Positions 12,401 to 24,249 of a stretch of DNA of 64,000 nucleotides are shown one piece after another. How positions within the stretch are numbered: the stretch's first letter is position 1; the number at the start of each line of letters is the position of its first letter. The translations under genes were made by a program, and so were the position numbers. A model generated the notes under the pieces. It was not told where the DNA came from. It did not search any database and worked only from the letters and a program-made list of their open reading frames with translations. Source of the DNA: Bryopsis sp. KO-2023 (lineage: Eukaryota; Chlorophyta; Ulvophyceae; Bryopsidales; Bryopsidaceae). The stretch is taken from NCBI GenBank assembly GCA_030272585.1, contig BSYQ01000016.1:682001-746000 (forward strand), read 5' to 3'.

Positions 12401-12769
12401 TATACTTACATGTATATATTCGTCTTCCGAGAATTGCGCTGGGAAAACTTCACCAATTGAGCGATCAATTGGATCATGTCTTGGTAGGGCTCTGAGTGGA
12501 AAAAGGATGCAACTCGATTCGAGCAGCTTGCCTCCGTTCTGGTGGAGCTTGCTGAACACTCCATCTCAATTGCCGAACGACAAATTGTGGCAAGTGAAGC
12601 CAAGAGTGGGGATGCTTCAGATTTGGGTTCACTGAGACTGATGATCCGGGGGGTGGTCAAGGTTGGACTCCAGAAGTATGAGGATTCCGAGGGATATGCT
12701 AACTTGGAGAAGATTCTGGGGAGAATTGAGACGGTGGAGGGTCAGCTCCGTGCCCTGGAGCAGAAGTAG
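6447..12769 (+). CDS. TTC27: TTC27 / Emw1 TPR protein (about 13 exons)
   Basis: Exons by GT-AG signals and phase: 6,447-6,519; 6,878-7,139; 7,383-8,064; 8,445-8,713; 9,304-9,412; 9,551-9,687; 9,761-9,791; 9,939-9,975; 10,412-10,791; 11,237-11,401; 11,532-11,591; 11,912-12,196; 12,488-12,769. The sum is 2,772 nt (923 aa; human TTC27 is about 840). Family landmarks appear in order: VTGAMGMRT before AQLLLDVRRD; SSLEQCVVLAR; YEELEMWDNLLLCY; LWCALGDLRQDD with the AQRSLARSAMRRKDYEQA repeat; NPLQPDVWFSMGYCYLK; LEPENGEAWNNLGALWLK. Yeast Emw1 is essential for cell-wall integrity, and TTC27 homologues assist assembly of large complexes; the exact activity is unclear. Exons 7-8 are the weakest: the donor after 9,791 (GTTCAG) is poor, and the segment aligns only loosely with the human region before LEMWE. 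Confidence 0.9.
8065..8444. repeat. Degenerate duplication inside TTC27 intron 3
   Basis: Two diverged copies lie about 230 bp apart in the intron. Both carry the sequence order poly-C run, GATTGAGAATC-like or GTTGAGAATC, then AATAAATGTAT. They look like an old local duplication with no coding content. Confidence 0.45.
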
Positions 12770-13289
12770 AATTTCTAGATTTTCGGGATGCTTCTTTCAG
12801 GGGATGGATGTTCCCAGCAAATATCATATTTAATGCCAAGTTTCATTCATGCAAAACCCCTGAGAATCTGTGAAAGGAGAAGCAAGAAAATCAACCCTGC
12901 CCTTTGGGGGTGACAATTTCCAAGCATTTGTTCGTTTGGAAAATATGTTGGCTCATCCCACTGACTTCAGAAGGTCCTGCTGGATGGTGACCTTCTCAGC
13001 CAGTTTTGCAGCTGAAAATAATCCAAAAACTGGAAAAAACCAACCAGTTTTATTGCTGAAACAGCCTCCTCATTTAAAGAATTGGGCAGCCTCCCACCCT
13101 CAAGCTTTCTATTCCCTCTAAAACCCCCAACACTCCTTTCAAAACAATCAAAAAGAAAAGAAAATGCGCCCCAACACGAAAGATTTCCCAGCAACTCTGG
13201 ATTCAGTCACAAATGGTCTATTTTCGAAGATACGGGACGCCATTCCTGAATTTCGAAAAAAAAAAAAAAACGAAAAAAAAACCTTTCCG
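12770..13289. other. Convergent spacer between TTC27 and RPF1
   Basis: About 520 bp separating two convergent stop codons; it must hold both 3' ends. A poly-A run near 13,256-13,280 lies next to the RPF1 stop codon. I see nothing else. Confidence 0.5.
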
Positions 13290-14339
13290 TCACAAGAAGT
13301 ATCTCCTCTTGGCTTTCATATCTTTCTTCTTGGTCCATTCAAACTCCCCGAATTTCGAGTCGAAGGTCCCCTTCTGCAAGCTGATCAATTTGAGAGTGAA
13401 CCTGGGCCCCAGCTCCTGCAACCTGGTTTTCAGTTTCCGAAACACCCGCCCCGTCTTGTCCTTCTTTTCCTTCTCTTCGAAAACGTATCGATGGTGCCGA
13501 AAAAACACATAATCCCTCAGATTATGGAAAGTCACCGCCTGCCGACCTCGAAACTGGGGGCTCTGGTGGAACAGGGATGCAAACATCCTCCCCAGCCTGT
13601 GGCCCAATCTGGTGTCGAAATTGTTCAGAATTAGCTCCGGTTTGTGGGTCGTCGGCTCCCCACAGTACTTAATGTCCTTTTTCAGCTTCAGATTTCTGAT
13701 TCTGAAGAGGGCAGTGGGCCCCTCAGGCAAGTGAATCACCAGCATGGCGTTGACCTCCTTCCTGTTCTGATTGAACACCACTATGTCTGTGAAATTCTCG
13801 TTTTTGGCATACTCCACGATTTTCTTCAAAGGGTAGCCCCTGCGCTCGTAATAGATCGCTATGGGGAACACCCTCAGCATCTCCAGGATAAACTGCTTGA
13901 CCTTTTTCCCGTGGGTTTGGTTGGTCGTGATCAACACCTTCGGCGGAGTGAGTTTGTTGAAATGCCCAGAAAACTCGTCTTGGAATTCGTCAGCATCCAC
14001 CTCCTCGTCCCCCTCCGGCGCCACCGTCGTGACATCTCTTTCCCGAACGAGCTCTATCGTGCGGGGGATTTGCCTTTTCACGGGCTCTTTCCCAGCTTCG
14101 ACCGCTTTCTCGTAGTCGTTTTTCCTGCGTTTCCTGGCATCCCTTTGCTTCTTTTTCTGCTCCTTCTTGAGCTCCTTGAATTTTTCACGCCGCACGGTTT
14201 TGTTCTTTATGTGCGCGATTTGCTGCCCGATTGTGGCTTCCCGCGGAGCAGGGAATTCGTCTTCGGGAGCGTACTCCGCTCTGCGTTTCTTGCCCCTCCC
14301 GCCGCCACCTCCAACCGCCGTGTCCTTCATTTTCTTCAC
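13290..14339 (-). CDS. RPF1: Ribosome production factor 1 (Brix domain)
   Basis: A single-exon, 349-aa protein. Residues 1-130 are very basic with Lys/Arg/Glu runs (KFKELKKEQKKKQRDARKRR) typical of nucleolar proteins. A Brix domain follows from about residue 133: KVLITTNQTHGKKVKQFILE, then the pattern VFNQNRKEVNAMLVIHLPEGPTA, then LILNNFDTRLGHRLGRMF, and finally the RPF1-type tail GTFDSKFGEFEW before a basic end. In yeast Rpf1 binds pre-60S particles and is needed for 27S pre-rRNA processing to 25S and 5.8S rRNA. Length fits the family (about 300-350 aa). The lack of introns is notable beside its intron-rich neighbours. It converges on TTC27 and diverges from the TPR gene at 15,315. Confidence 0.93.
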   Translation of the reverse strand: MKKMKDTAVGGGGGRGKKRRAEYAPEDEFPAPREATIGQQIAHIKNKTVRREKFKELKKEQKKKQRDARKRRKNDYEKAVEAGKEPVKRQIPRTIELVRERDVTTVAPEGDEEVDADEFQDEFSGHFNKLTPPKVLITTNQTHGKKVKQFILEMLRVFPIAIYYERRGYPLKKIVEYAKNENFTDIVVFNQNRKEVNAMLVIHLPEGPTALFRIRNLKLKKDIKYCGEPTTHKPELILNNFDTRLGHRLGRMFASLFHQSPQFRGRQAVTFHNLRDYVFFRHHRYVFEEKEKKDKTGRVFRKLKTRLQELGPRFTLKLISLQKGTFDSKFGEFEWTKKKDMKAKRRYFL

Positions 14340-15314
14340 TACGCGCCCTCACTCCCCAACGCACAGTGCGCCAAAAAGAAAACTCGCCCCTCCGCCAACG
14401 AAAACGAAAGCTTGGCTGCTTGCTCCTTTTTTCCGAATTCGCGTGGGTGGATGAAACCGACGCTTTCGTGATCCAATCGGTCACACGTTTTTTGGTCACA
14501 CTTTTTCCGTGTGGAAAGCATCGATGAAGAAGAACATGGCGTGCAATCAGAAACACGCCCACCCTGGCCTCCATGTTTTCTCCATCAGATTTGGAAGAGG
14601 GTTGGATTTGATAATCGAAAGCTCCCCATTTTTCCCCTCTTTGTGGGGCAAACCAGAAAAAAAAAGAGCAAAATGCTCACCTTAGGAAGGCGATGTTCTG
14701 CTCTGACCAGGTGCACACAAGTTTTCTCCTTTGGTTTATTTTTCCTGCAACCGAGACATTAAAAGAAAAGCATTTACAAAAAGCATAAAATATATATCGC
14801 TTTTGTTTTTGTTTTCAATTGCTTTTCCACCCCCACCCCCACCCCTCTTCCCCCTTCCCCTAAAAATCTGCTGATTGTGGAAATTTTTGAATTTTTGAAA
14901 TGGTGAATTCTGGGAGCATTTGTGAAGGTTGGCTTTGCTGGTTGGGTCGGCAGAGGGTGCTCATGGAGTTAGGTAATTTCAAATGTTCAAAAATCAGCAC
15001 GCAGTTGTGTGGGAATTTAGGGTGAATTTAGCTGATCCGGCTTTGTGTCGATTTCACTTGTTGAAAACAGCCCCTGAGGGGAAATTTTTCATGCCAGTTT
15101 TCTCAATCATGAAATTTCCCATCCAAACCATATTCATCCTTCCTCAACCACAGCCCACTATTTTCATTAACTTTTTCAAATTCCAAATGAAAATCCAGCC
15201 TCTGATAGATGGACGTTTTTTTTTGTTTTTTTTTCGGCCCTTACTCCTGGCAGAAGTGTCGAAAATTTTTATCGCCCCTGTGGGCTGATATTCTCCAATC
15301 ATTTTGCATCCTCC
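14340..15314. other. Divergent promoter region of RPF1 and the TPR gene
   Basis: About 975 bp between two divergent start codons. It is expected to hold both promoters and 5' UTRs. I see a C-rich/CCACCC-type stretch near 14,829-14,860 but no element I can name. Confidence 0.4.
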
Positions 15315-18300
15315 ATGGAATCCCCCAAACAGAAAAACAAGGCAAAAGTGCTGTTGAACGAATTGTATACGAAAATTAGCACTCTGGGGGAGGGCCATCC
15401 AGATGTGTTGAAATACATGAAGGTCGTGGCCCAGGAATATGTCGCTCAAAAAGATTATAAGGAAGCTGCTCAAGTCTACTTGGGCTTGTTTGCACACAAG
15501 AAGAAGCTAGGTCGGGAATCCCCCCCCACCGGGTCATTTTTTCCTTTTTTTCACACTTATCCAATACCTTTTCTTACAATGTTTTTTGAAATCAAGTTTT
15601 TGTCAGGTATTTCCCCCCCCACCGCCTTTATTGTCATCTTTTTTCAAACTTAGCCAACCTCTTTTCTTGCAGTTCGGGATGGATGGAAGCCTCATTTTGA
15701 CTTTTATTTTTTTTTGGGGAAAAATATATATATATGTTGGGCTCACGGCTCGACAAAGAAAAACAAATAACCCAATAAAATCTTTCAATTGCTGAACATC
15801 CTCCGAACTCTTGAGTTTTGCATGAACATATATCTGGAATATTGCCCCTGATGGCAGGCGAAAATAGCCCCAGCAAGGTCATGTCAACTGATTTTCCCGT
15901 TCAATCATAGATGGAATTCGAATTTCAAATTAAGAAAATATATATTTATATTTACATACGTTTCAAGGGAAATTCAACGCCTCCGTTTTGCTTTGATGCT
16001 TGCTCATTTTTTTTTCCTCTTCCTTTTTCTCCAGGGGAAGATTTGGATGAGGTGGCTGATGCCAGAATGGATTTATGTTTGATGTATTTTCGGTTGGGCA
16101 CTTTTCCCGACATAAAAGTGCTGCTGGATGAACTCACTCTCCACGGGAAATACGAAAAGCTAGAAACCCTGCTCAGAACTGCCCTGGATATCAAGGAGGA
16201 ATGCCCCCACTGGGAGCCGGATTTCGAAATAACCGTTTTAAATTCACTTTCCAGCGCGCTCTTTTGCCAAAGGAAATACAGTGAGGCCGAGGGGTTCATG
16301 AGAAAACTGGTTGCTAAGCAAAAACACTATTTGGGGCCCAGCCATGCTGAAATCGGTCCGGCTCTGTCGAATTTGGGGATGACCCTCTTCTACTTGGAAA
16401 AATATGACGAGGCTGAGGTGCTGCAAAGGGAAGCCCTGACTCTCCAGCACAAGCATTTTGGAATAACCAGCATCGAGACGGCGGTGGTAAAATCTGGGCT
16501 GGCTACCACGTTATTGCTGCAAAGAAAGTACAAGGAATCCGAAGGGCTGTTCAGCGAAGCCATACCCATCAGAAAAAGACATCAAGGCAGACATGCGATC
16601 GCCCCCGATTCGGTGCATTACGGTAAAGTGCTGCTACACAGGGAGAGGTTTGGGAAAGCCGAGCAAGTGTTGCAAGGGGCTTTGAAAATTCAGCAAGAAA
16701 CGCTGGGGGAAAGCGACCCTGACATAGGCATCACGTTGGGCTATCTGGCATCCAGCCTGCTTGGAAAGGAAAAATTTAAAGAAGCTGAGGAAGCCTGTGC
16801 AAAGGCCATATCAATTCGAGAAAAGGTTCTCCCCCCAAATTCGATGGAATTGCTGCATTTGAAAGCCACTCTGGGGTCGATCTACCATCGAGGGGGGCGC
16901 TGTGCCAAAGCTAGGGATTTGTATATGGAAGTGTTGCCCGAGCATCGGAGAGTGCTGGGGGAATGCCATCCGGTGGTGGGTAGCTTGATGTGCAATTTCG
17001 CTGCAGCCTTATGTCAGACTGGGGAACATGCTGAAGCCGAGAGGGTGTACAAGGAAGCCTTGCCATTACGGAAAGCCATCATTGGAGAAACCCACCAAGA
17101 AATCGGGGGGATAATGGAGGGCATTGGCCGAGCTATCCACTCTCAAGGCCGAGTAGATGAGGCTCAGAAATGGTATCAAAAGGCAGCCGAAATAGCTAAG
17201 AAAAACCATGGGGAAGAGGCTGATGAAGCCCTCGCTCAATCGCTGGAATCGATGGCCACCACGTATGTCAGTCAGAGGAACTACTCGGAGGCTGAGAAAA
17301 CGTGCCGGGAAATGCTGGATGTGCAGAAAAAGAGCATGGGTGGGTTTCATCCGAGTGTCGTGAAAGGGCTGATTGACCTTGGGGATATCCTGGACCTTCA
17401 AGGGAAACCTAAACAAGCGGACGCACAGTTTTCTGAAGCCAAGGAGGTGCTGCTGAACCATTCCATGCCGGATTCCAGCGATGCTGTGGAGCTTTTGGAT
17501 GATCTGAGCGAACATTTGATGAAAAGGAGGCTGTTTGGGGATGCTTGTGAGGTTTCCCGGAAATTAGTTGCTGTTGCGAAGCAGAAATTTGGGGAAAAGT
17601 CGACGGAGGTGGCTTCAGGGCTCACTCAGCTGTCGTTTGCTTTGTATCATGATGGGAAGGGGGAGGAGGCCGAGAAAAGCATCAAAGAGGCGCTGGAAAT
17701 GAACATGACGCTGCTGGGGGATCAGCATGTGGAGGTTGCTCGAGGCAATGCTGTTCTGGGGGCGATCCTCTGCAGCCTGAACAGGTATCTGAAAATGAAA
17801 CATCGAAAAGACCCTCGAGGAGCTTTCCAAAACAAGAAATTAAAAAATATATTTAAAGTATTTAAAAAAAGGAAATAAGAAATTCGATTTTCTTTGTTTT
17901 TTCCTCAGATAAATAATGGATCAGTGGAAACTGAACCTTGCCGACTCTTTTTGCCTTTCAAAGTGACTGTTTTTCAGAATTTGTAAATCTAGTTACAGAG
18001 AGCTGCATAATTTATCCACAAGAAAAAAGTGTGACAACAATTGAGGAAGAAAAAAAGTGTGAGATTAATTTCGGTTTTGTTTTTGTTTTCGTTTTTGTTT
18101 TTTTTTCCTTGTCTGGACTGTCAGGTTTCCTGAAGCCCGGGGTCTTTTAGAAAGCGCCGTACAGATAATGGAGGCGAGCGGCCAGGTGACTGACCACTAC
18201 TATACATCAGCCGTTGGGAATTTTGCATTGGCTTTGGCCTCGTTGCATGATTTTGCAAAGGCCATCCCTATCCAACAAAAGGCCATTCAGTTGCAGACGA

Positions 18301-19733
18301 ACGCACGAGGGGAATTCGACAGAGAGAATGCCACTCTTTTGCAAAACCTTGCATCCATGCTTTCCGCCAATGGTGAGTTGTTGTGTTACGTCTTTTTTTA
18401 GATTAGAGGTCGAATCCTGTTTCTTGGAGCTCATGATTGAAATTTTTCTTAAACACCAATTTTTTTTTAAATTGAGCAAGACAGAGAAGATGTTTTGTGT
18501 TTTTTCAAACATTTTTCATTTTCTTGTGTTGGCCTAGGTCAAGGAGAAGAGGCGATCGAAGCAGCAAAACAAGACTTGCATATTTTGAGAAAGCACCACA
18601 AGGAAAAGGACAAACAGGTTTTGGCCAGCAAAGGCCGAGTGGCTGTTTTGCTGTATCAAAACGACAAGTATGAGGAAGCGGAGCCCTTGTACAGAGAATT
18701 GCTTGCAGTTCAGGAAAAGAAGCTGCGAGGAAGCCATCCAGAAATCGCGATGCTGAAAAATGACCTCGGCATAATGCTGCATTCCAAGGGGGATTTGGAG
18801 GAAGCCGAAAAAATGCTGAGGTAAACTGCTAATCGAATGATATGTTTTATCTATTTTCAGATTTTTTTTTCTCATATTCAACGGGCTTCAGAATGGCGAA
18901 AGGGGTCCATCCCCCCCTCCAAAAAATTAAAAAAAAACGCATAATTTATGAAAAAAAATACGACAGGCATGCGATTTATTCTTTCTCATTTCTTGCTTAT
19001 CCCTATTTTTTCTTCCTTCCCCCCCCCCCCCCCCAACTTTTGCTTTCAATCTCTTCCCCACCAGGTTTTTATTCAGTGTTTAATGTAAGACTATTGCACG
19101 TCTGGGGAAAAGCACTTTTTTTGCTGCCAACTTTTCCAAAGCCAAAAAAAAACAAAAACAGAAGAATAAAAAGTGGGTGTTTTTTTTTCTGTGGATGGTA
19201 GGGATTCTCTCGACATCATTGTCAAAACATTGGGGCCCGAACACAGCGAGCTCGCCACGTTTCACTCCAATCTGGGGGAAGTGCTGCTGATGCAGGGAAA
19301 ATGGGTGGAAGCATACAAAGCTTACAAAGCAGCCCTTACCATCAAGGAGGAGCAGCTGGAAAACGTAGACGAACAAACTTTCCACATCCTGTGTAGCACC
19401 GCGAAATCGCTGCAAGGGCAAGAAGAATTCCCGGAGGCTGAGAAAGTATACAGACAGATTCTGGATTGCCATAAAAATTTGGCATCGGATGAAGAAATCG
19501 GCTGGGATTTCAAGCAGAAGGTTGACTTGGGGGGCATTTTGCATCAGTTTGGTAATGTGCTGCTGTCGCAGAATAAATTTTTCGAGGCGGAGAATGTGCT
19601 GAGGGGGGCTCTGAAACATTTGACTGATCGTTTCGGGATGGAGTGTGCCGAAACTGAGGCTTGCAGGGAAGACTTGTACGAATCGTTGGTTGCCCAAGGA
19701 AAAAGAAAGGAAGCAGACTTTTTGGGAATATGA
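15315..19733 (+). CDS. Kinesin-light-chain-like TPR repeat protein (5 exons)
   Basis: Exons 15,315-15,510; 16,035-17,784; 18,125-18,372; 18,538-18,820; 19,202-19,733, all GT-AG with matching phase (1, 2, 1, 2), giving 3,009 nt or 1,002 aa. Nearly the whole protein is tandem TPRs of the long, about 42-residue type found in kinesin light chain and nephrocystin-3, for example the recurring pattern Y-x-E-A-E-x-x-x-x-x-A-L-x-(I/L)-x-x-x-x-x-G-x-x-H-x-(E/D)-(I/V). This includes KYDEAEVLQREALTLQHKHF and EAERVYKEALPLRKAIIGET. No motor, membrane or signal segment is present. Such proteins are protein-binding scaffolds; many eukaryotes have several, and true kinesin light chain also has an N-terminal heptad coiled coil, which I do not see. 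I therefore assign only the repeat class. The start ATG opens directly into helical TPR-like sequence. Confidence 0.88.
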
Positions 19734-22700
19734 TTTCAAAACGAATTTTTTTTTCTCAACTTTTTGTTTTGTTTTGTTGAACTGTGGGTATCTAACGGAA
19801 GAAGAAAAAGAAGAAAAAAGTTTAATGCTTGAAACATAAAAAAATGGATTAATGGCGTAAGATCTTAAGGAAACCTTGGGCATAGGCTTTGGAGGTGCAG
19901 AAAAATAGTGGCTAGTAAATTTGCAAAACAGAGCCATTCATAAAATGTTTCTGGACAGGCTGAAGATATTTCATTAAGCAGATGATCGTTTTCAGACATC
20001 CACTGCACACTCTCCATGGGGGGTTTGTTCTTTTGGGGGGGCTTCACTGTCTGACATTTTTTTTTCAAACGTGTTGCATTCAGAATGACGGCCTCACGAA
20101 GCCCGTCCGAAAATAAAAATAAATAAGTCGACTGTTTTGGAACTGAAACTATAGGCCTGCTGTTGCACCATATTTGAATTCCATTTTTTTGAATTCCATT
20201 GGCCTCCTCCAGTGCTGGAAAGGACTTACAAACCTGCTCCAGACAAAGGATATTTATTTTCCACCGTTTGCATCTTGATGGGTGGGTGGTTTGATGTCTA
20301 GTTATCTTGGGGTTATCTAGGGGTTGGAGAAAAGGTCAACCAGTGAGTTTTCACTCTTGTTTTTTACTTGATTTGACACTCCATCTTGCAGAAGATTTTT
20401 CTATTTTTCCCAGGAGGAGACTCTGCCTGAGTTGAGAAAGCAATAGATATCTTTACAGTGTTTTGAGTGAGTCGCATTTCTCTTGAAACACTTCAACCCA
20501 CCATTGTGTGGGGACCGTCGAGAATAACGCCCAAGAAAAGAGAGTCAGATCCGAGGGTCGTCACTTCAGAATTTCCATACATCGTTCGCAACTAAAAATG
20601 CTCCACAAACATTGCGCGCGCGCGTTCGAAGGGTCGTCATTTTATTTTTTTGATTCTGAACGACCTCGATCGGAAATTACCTTACGACCTGAGACAGGAA
20701 GAAGAATCCCGCTGCAAAGGATCCAAAAGCTCTGTTTTTAAGACTCTATCGGATGATCGTTTCGATCTGGATCCGCGAGGTCTCCTCACGGTTCGCTCTT
20801 CGTCCGTGTGTGTGGACGGAACCACGCGACGCCATGGGTAGAGAAATGAATGTGATGTAATTGAGATTGGTGGTTTATTTTTGGCTGCCTCAGATTTTTT
20901 CAACTTTACAATGGAATTTGGTTACGTGATTTTTCAAACAAATTTTGATGGGGCTAGCGAGATACTGCACACAATTCCAGAATGCAACGCAGGCCTCTTG
21001 GGAGGATATTGACGATTTTTGTTTTCACATTTCTCTGGTTGGTTAAGAGGTTTCACATTTCATAGTGGACAGGTGCTTGCGATTTTGGTTTTGTTGGCGC
21101 CGAGGAGCGCAAGCGCTTTCTCAGCCTACCAAAAATAATACCGTGAGAGCACCCCGAAGGGGTCCCTTCTTGCAACCGTAGCAATGGTGCCAAAGATACA
21201 GTTGAAGAAAACATCCCCCCTTCATGATCGGGAGTGTGTTCCGGTCAGGTAAGTATGATTTTCTTAGAATTCTGCAGATCTCTATTTTGCCTAAGATCAT
21301 TCCTTCTGCAGTGTTAATTCAAACGCGTGAGCCTCCTTGATCGTAATTCAGACGTCTAAAGTCGTCTTTCGGAGCGACGAAGTTTCACGCAGGCAGCCTT
21401 CTCCAGACGAAAAGGCTCAGAGGAAACAAGCATCAAGCAAGCTGCAGTAAACTGCCCCGATTCCAGCGCATTCCCCAACTGAAGCTGCACCTGGACCGTC
21501 CCGAACAGTGCGTTTCAGTGGAGCGGACCTCGCTAGGTTTCAGTTTCGAGCGTCGACAGGATGACTTTTCCTCGTTCCACGCGCGATCAGGCCCTTCTGT
21601 CTGGGTCGACAAGCGTCGCTGAGAACGGAAGGGTTTTTTTTTTCTGTGGTTCACGGATGCAGCGAGATGTCGAGGATGCACTTCAGCAACCCCCGAGATT
21701 TCGAGGAATACCCGCAAGAAGGAGAACGCGCGCGTTGAAAAGATACCGGAACCCACTCCTTCCTTTCCCCCCAAAAAAGAGAAAACCGAGAAAACCCCCA
21801 CTGCTGGATGGTCGACGTCTATCGCACGCATCCTCCCCGACGTCATACGAGAGAGTGTTGAGCAGCGGGAAGGAGCAGCTGCAGGGTCGTTAAAAAAACA
21901 TATTTTTCTCACTACCCTTAAAGCAACTTTTCGTCATTCATTCAAACAGTGCACCTCGTCCAGGGGAAAATAACACAGCAATCAACAATCAAACCACTGC
22001 CCAGGCCAAATTTGATTCTCTTGAACAGAATCCACCCCCCCCTTGCATAAGCCTCAACCCCCTTTCCCCCCACCCCTCCCAAAAAAAAATATATATATAT
22101 GCAGGTATATGTATCCAGAGAAAGGCAAAAGCATTAAAATATCTATTTATTTTGTATTTTTATGCATTTTTCCAAAACTCCATCCAACCATATGCCCACC
22201 GAAAAGAATCCAACACCTCAGGTAACCATCAGAAGAGAAAGAAAAAAATACACACACACACATGCCACAAAAAATCGTGTAAGGTTTTCAAGTCGAATTT
22301 TCTCTTCTTTGTTTTTTTCCTTGACAAAGGTATATCCCAACCCTTGCGGATTTTTTTTCTATTTTTTTCTTTCTTTTTTCTTTCTTGTTTTTTGAAAGGT
22401 AGACATAGTCAAAACACATTTCTTTTTGTTTTTTTTTCATCTTTCCATAAAGCACATATGTTCTCTTGCTACAGTGTTCCATCCATAACCCCAGCCAGTT
22501 CAATTCAATTTTTTTTTTTGGTTTTTTTTTTGAGACTTGCCCAGAAAACTTTCCCCCCTCCCTCCCTCCCAACTTGTGTCTGTAACAATCGTCCAATTTT
22601 TTTTTTCTTTCTTTCAATCCACTGTTTTTTTGAACATCAAATTCCCTTTCAAACCAAAATTTCAAACAGGGGGAAAGCCCCAGTGTGAAAAAACAAATTA

Positions 22701-24249
22701 AAACAAAAACTTCGGTATTTTTTCTTGCATAATAGACCTGATGATTTAAAAAAAAGAGGAGGGGGGGGGGGAGAAGAAAAAAACACATCTTGTGTGAGGC
22801 AGAAAAAAATAAAGGCACACCAAGAGGTAGCATCAGTCAAACTCTACTTGTCAAGATATTAGCGGATTGTTTTTTTTTCTATTTTTTTGTTATTTTGTTT
22901 CTTTTTTCCCTTTGGGGGGGCTTGGACGCTGAAAAATATTTCTCCCTTTTCCCAATAGTTTGCAGAAAAAAAAGGGAAAAAAATACATATATATCCAACA
23001 AGAGACAATTCATTGCCAAAGCGGAGCAAAAACCCCATGCCCTTTTTTCACCATATTACAATTTTGACTGACAATACTCTTGTTTGTTGTTTTGTTTTGT
23101 TCTGTTTTTTTGTTTGCTTTTGTTTTTTTCTCTCTCAACCCGAAATCCAGATTTAACACAACCAGGAATCGTACAAAAAGCCCCACATTATTTTCGATAC
23201 ATTTTTTTTTCTAATTAAAAAAAAAAAAAAAAGAGAAAAAAAAAAGTTCGCAAAGCCAATTGAAAACCGAGCGCGAAAAGTAGTTCAGAACCCCTCACCC
23301 CCTTCCCCACCAAAAAGAAAAAAAGCCTTTCCAAAAAAAAAAGAAGCCATCGCGCCGATTTCAACCTCGCCTTGCTTTGTTCCAACTTTTTTTTTTATCT
23401 TTTATCTTTTTTTCCCTCTTTTTTTTTTTTTTTTTTCGTATTTCACTTGTCTTTTTCAGAAAACCACATCTTGCCAGTCTTTCTCTGTTTCTTTCTTTTT
23501 TCTTGGGTTTCGAAAAATTCTTAGCAAACTCTTTTTCGACTGGAAAATAAACACACACACACATCCCTCTCTCGCACAAAAACCCATTCTGCCCATAAAC
23601 CGTTTTTTTCCCCAAAAAAACCAAATCCCCCCCACCGTCAACACAATCCCCTTTGCCGTACAGAAATTGGTCAAGTCTCACAAATCCACACCAGGCAAAC
23701 CTATTCATATCTTGCCATCCCTTCTATAGCAAATATAATACAAACATACTGTGTAAAAATCCTGCCAACACACACCATGCACATATATGTATATATATCG
23801 TCCATTAGCCTCCGTGTTCTTTTTTTGTTTGTTTTTTTTGTAGTTCTTTCAGCATAACCATCCATATCACTCCGACACAGAGGCTGAAAATCCAACCCAA
23901 GAAAATAAAATTGTTAAACCTTCCCCCCCCCCCCTCCTCTGGTTTTCCATGCAAAATATTAAGCCTCACACAAATATATTGAAAAATCGGCAAAGACCCC
24001 TACCCCCTTACCTAAGTTCCATTTGAAGCCCCACCTCGAACTACCCCACCCTTCCCCTTTCCCCCCGCCATCCACCTCCAACTTCGTCTGACTCTCTGCT
24101 TTGTTTTTTTTTGTTTTTTCCACCCCCCATATAATAATAGGAAAGCCAGAAATTCCTATGTACCCCCTACCCATTCCCAAAATATATATTCATATTTTTA
24201 TATAAATATACTCGACAAATCGCCATCAAAACAGGTCAAACAATCAGTA
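19734..24249. other. 4.5-kb gap, partly extremely homopolymer-rich
   Basis: Between the TPR gene and the PP2C gene. From about 20,500 to 21,900 composition is balanced and a small exon-like frame can be seen at 21,184-21,247 (ATG opening about 21 codons, ending at a consensus CAG|GTAAGT donor), but the next possible exons contain early stops, so I cannot build a gene. From about 22,000 to 24,240 the sequence is dominated by T, A and C runs (for example near 23,215-23,245 and 23,386-23,440). No gene is supported. Confidence 0.5.

Noticed and set aside
20508-21912. Frames of 60-160 codons on both strands in the gap
   Set aside because: Mutually overlapping, without domains or consistent splice partners.
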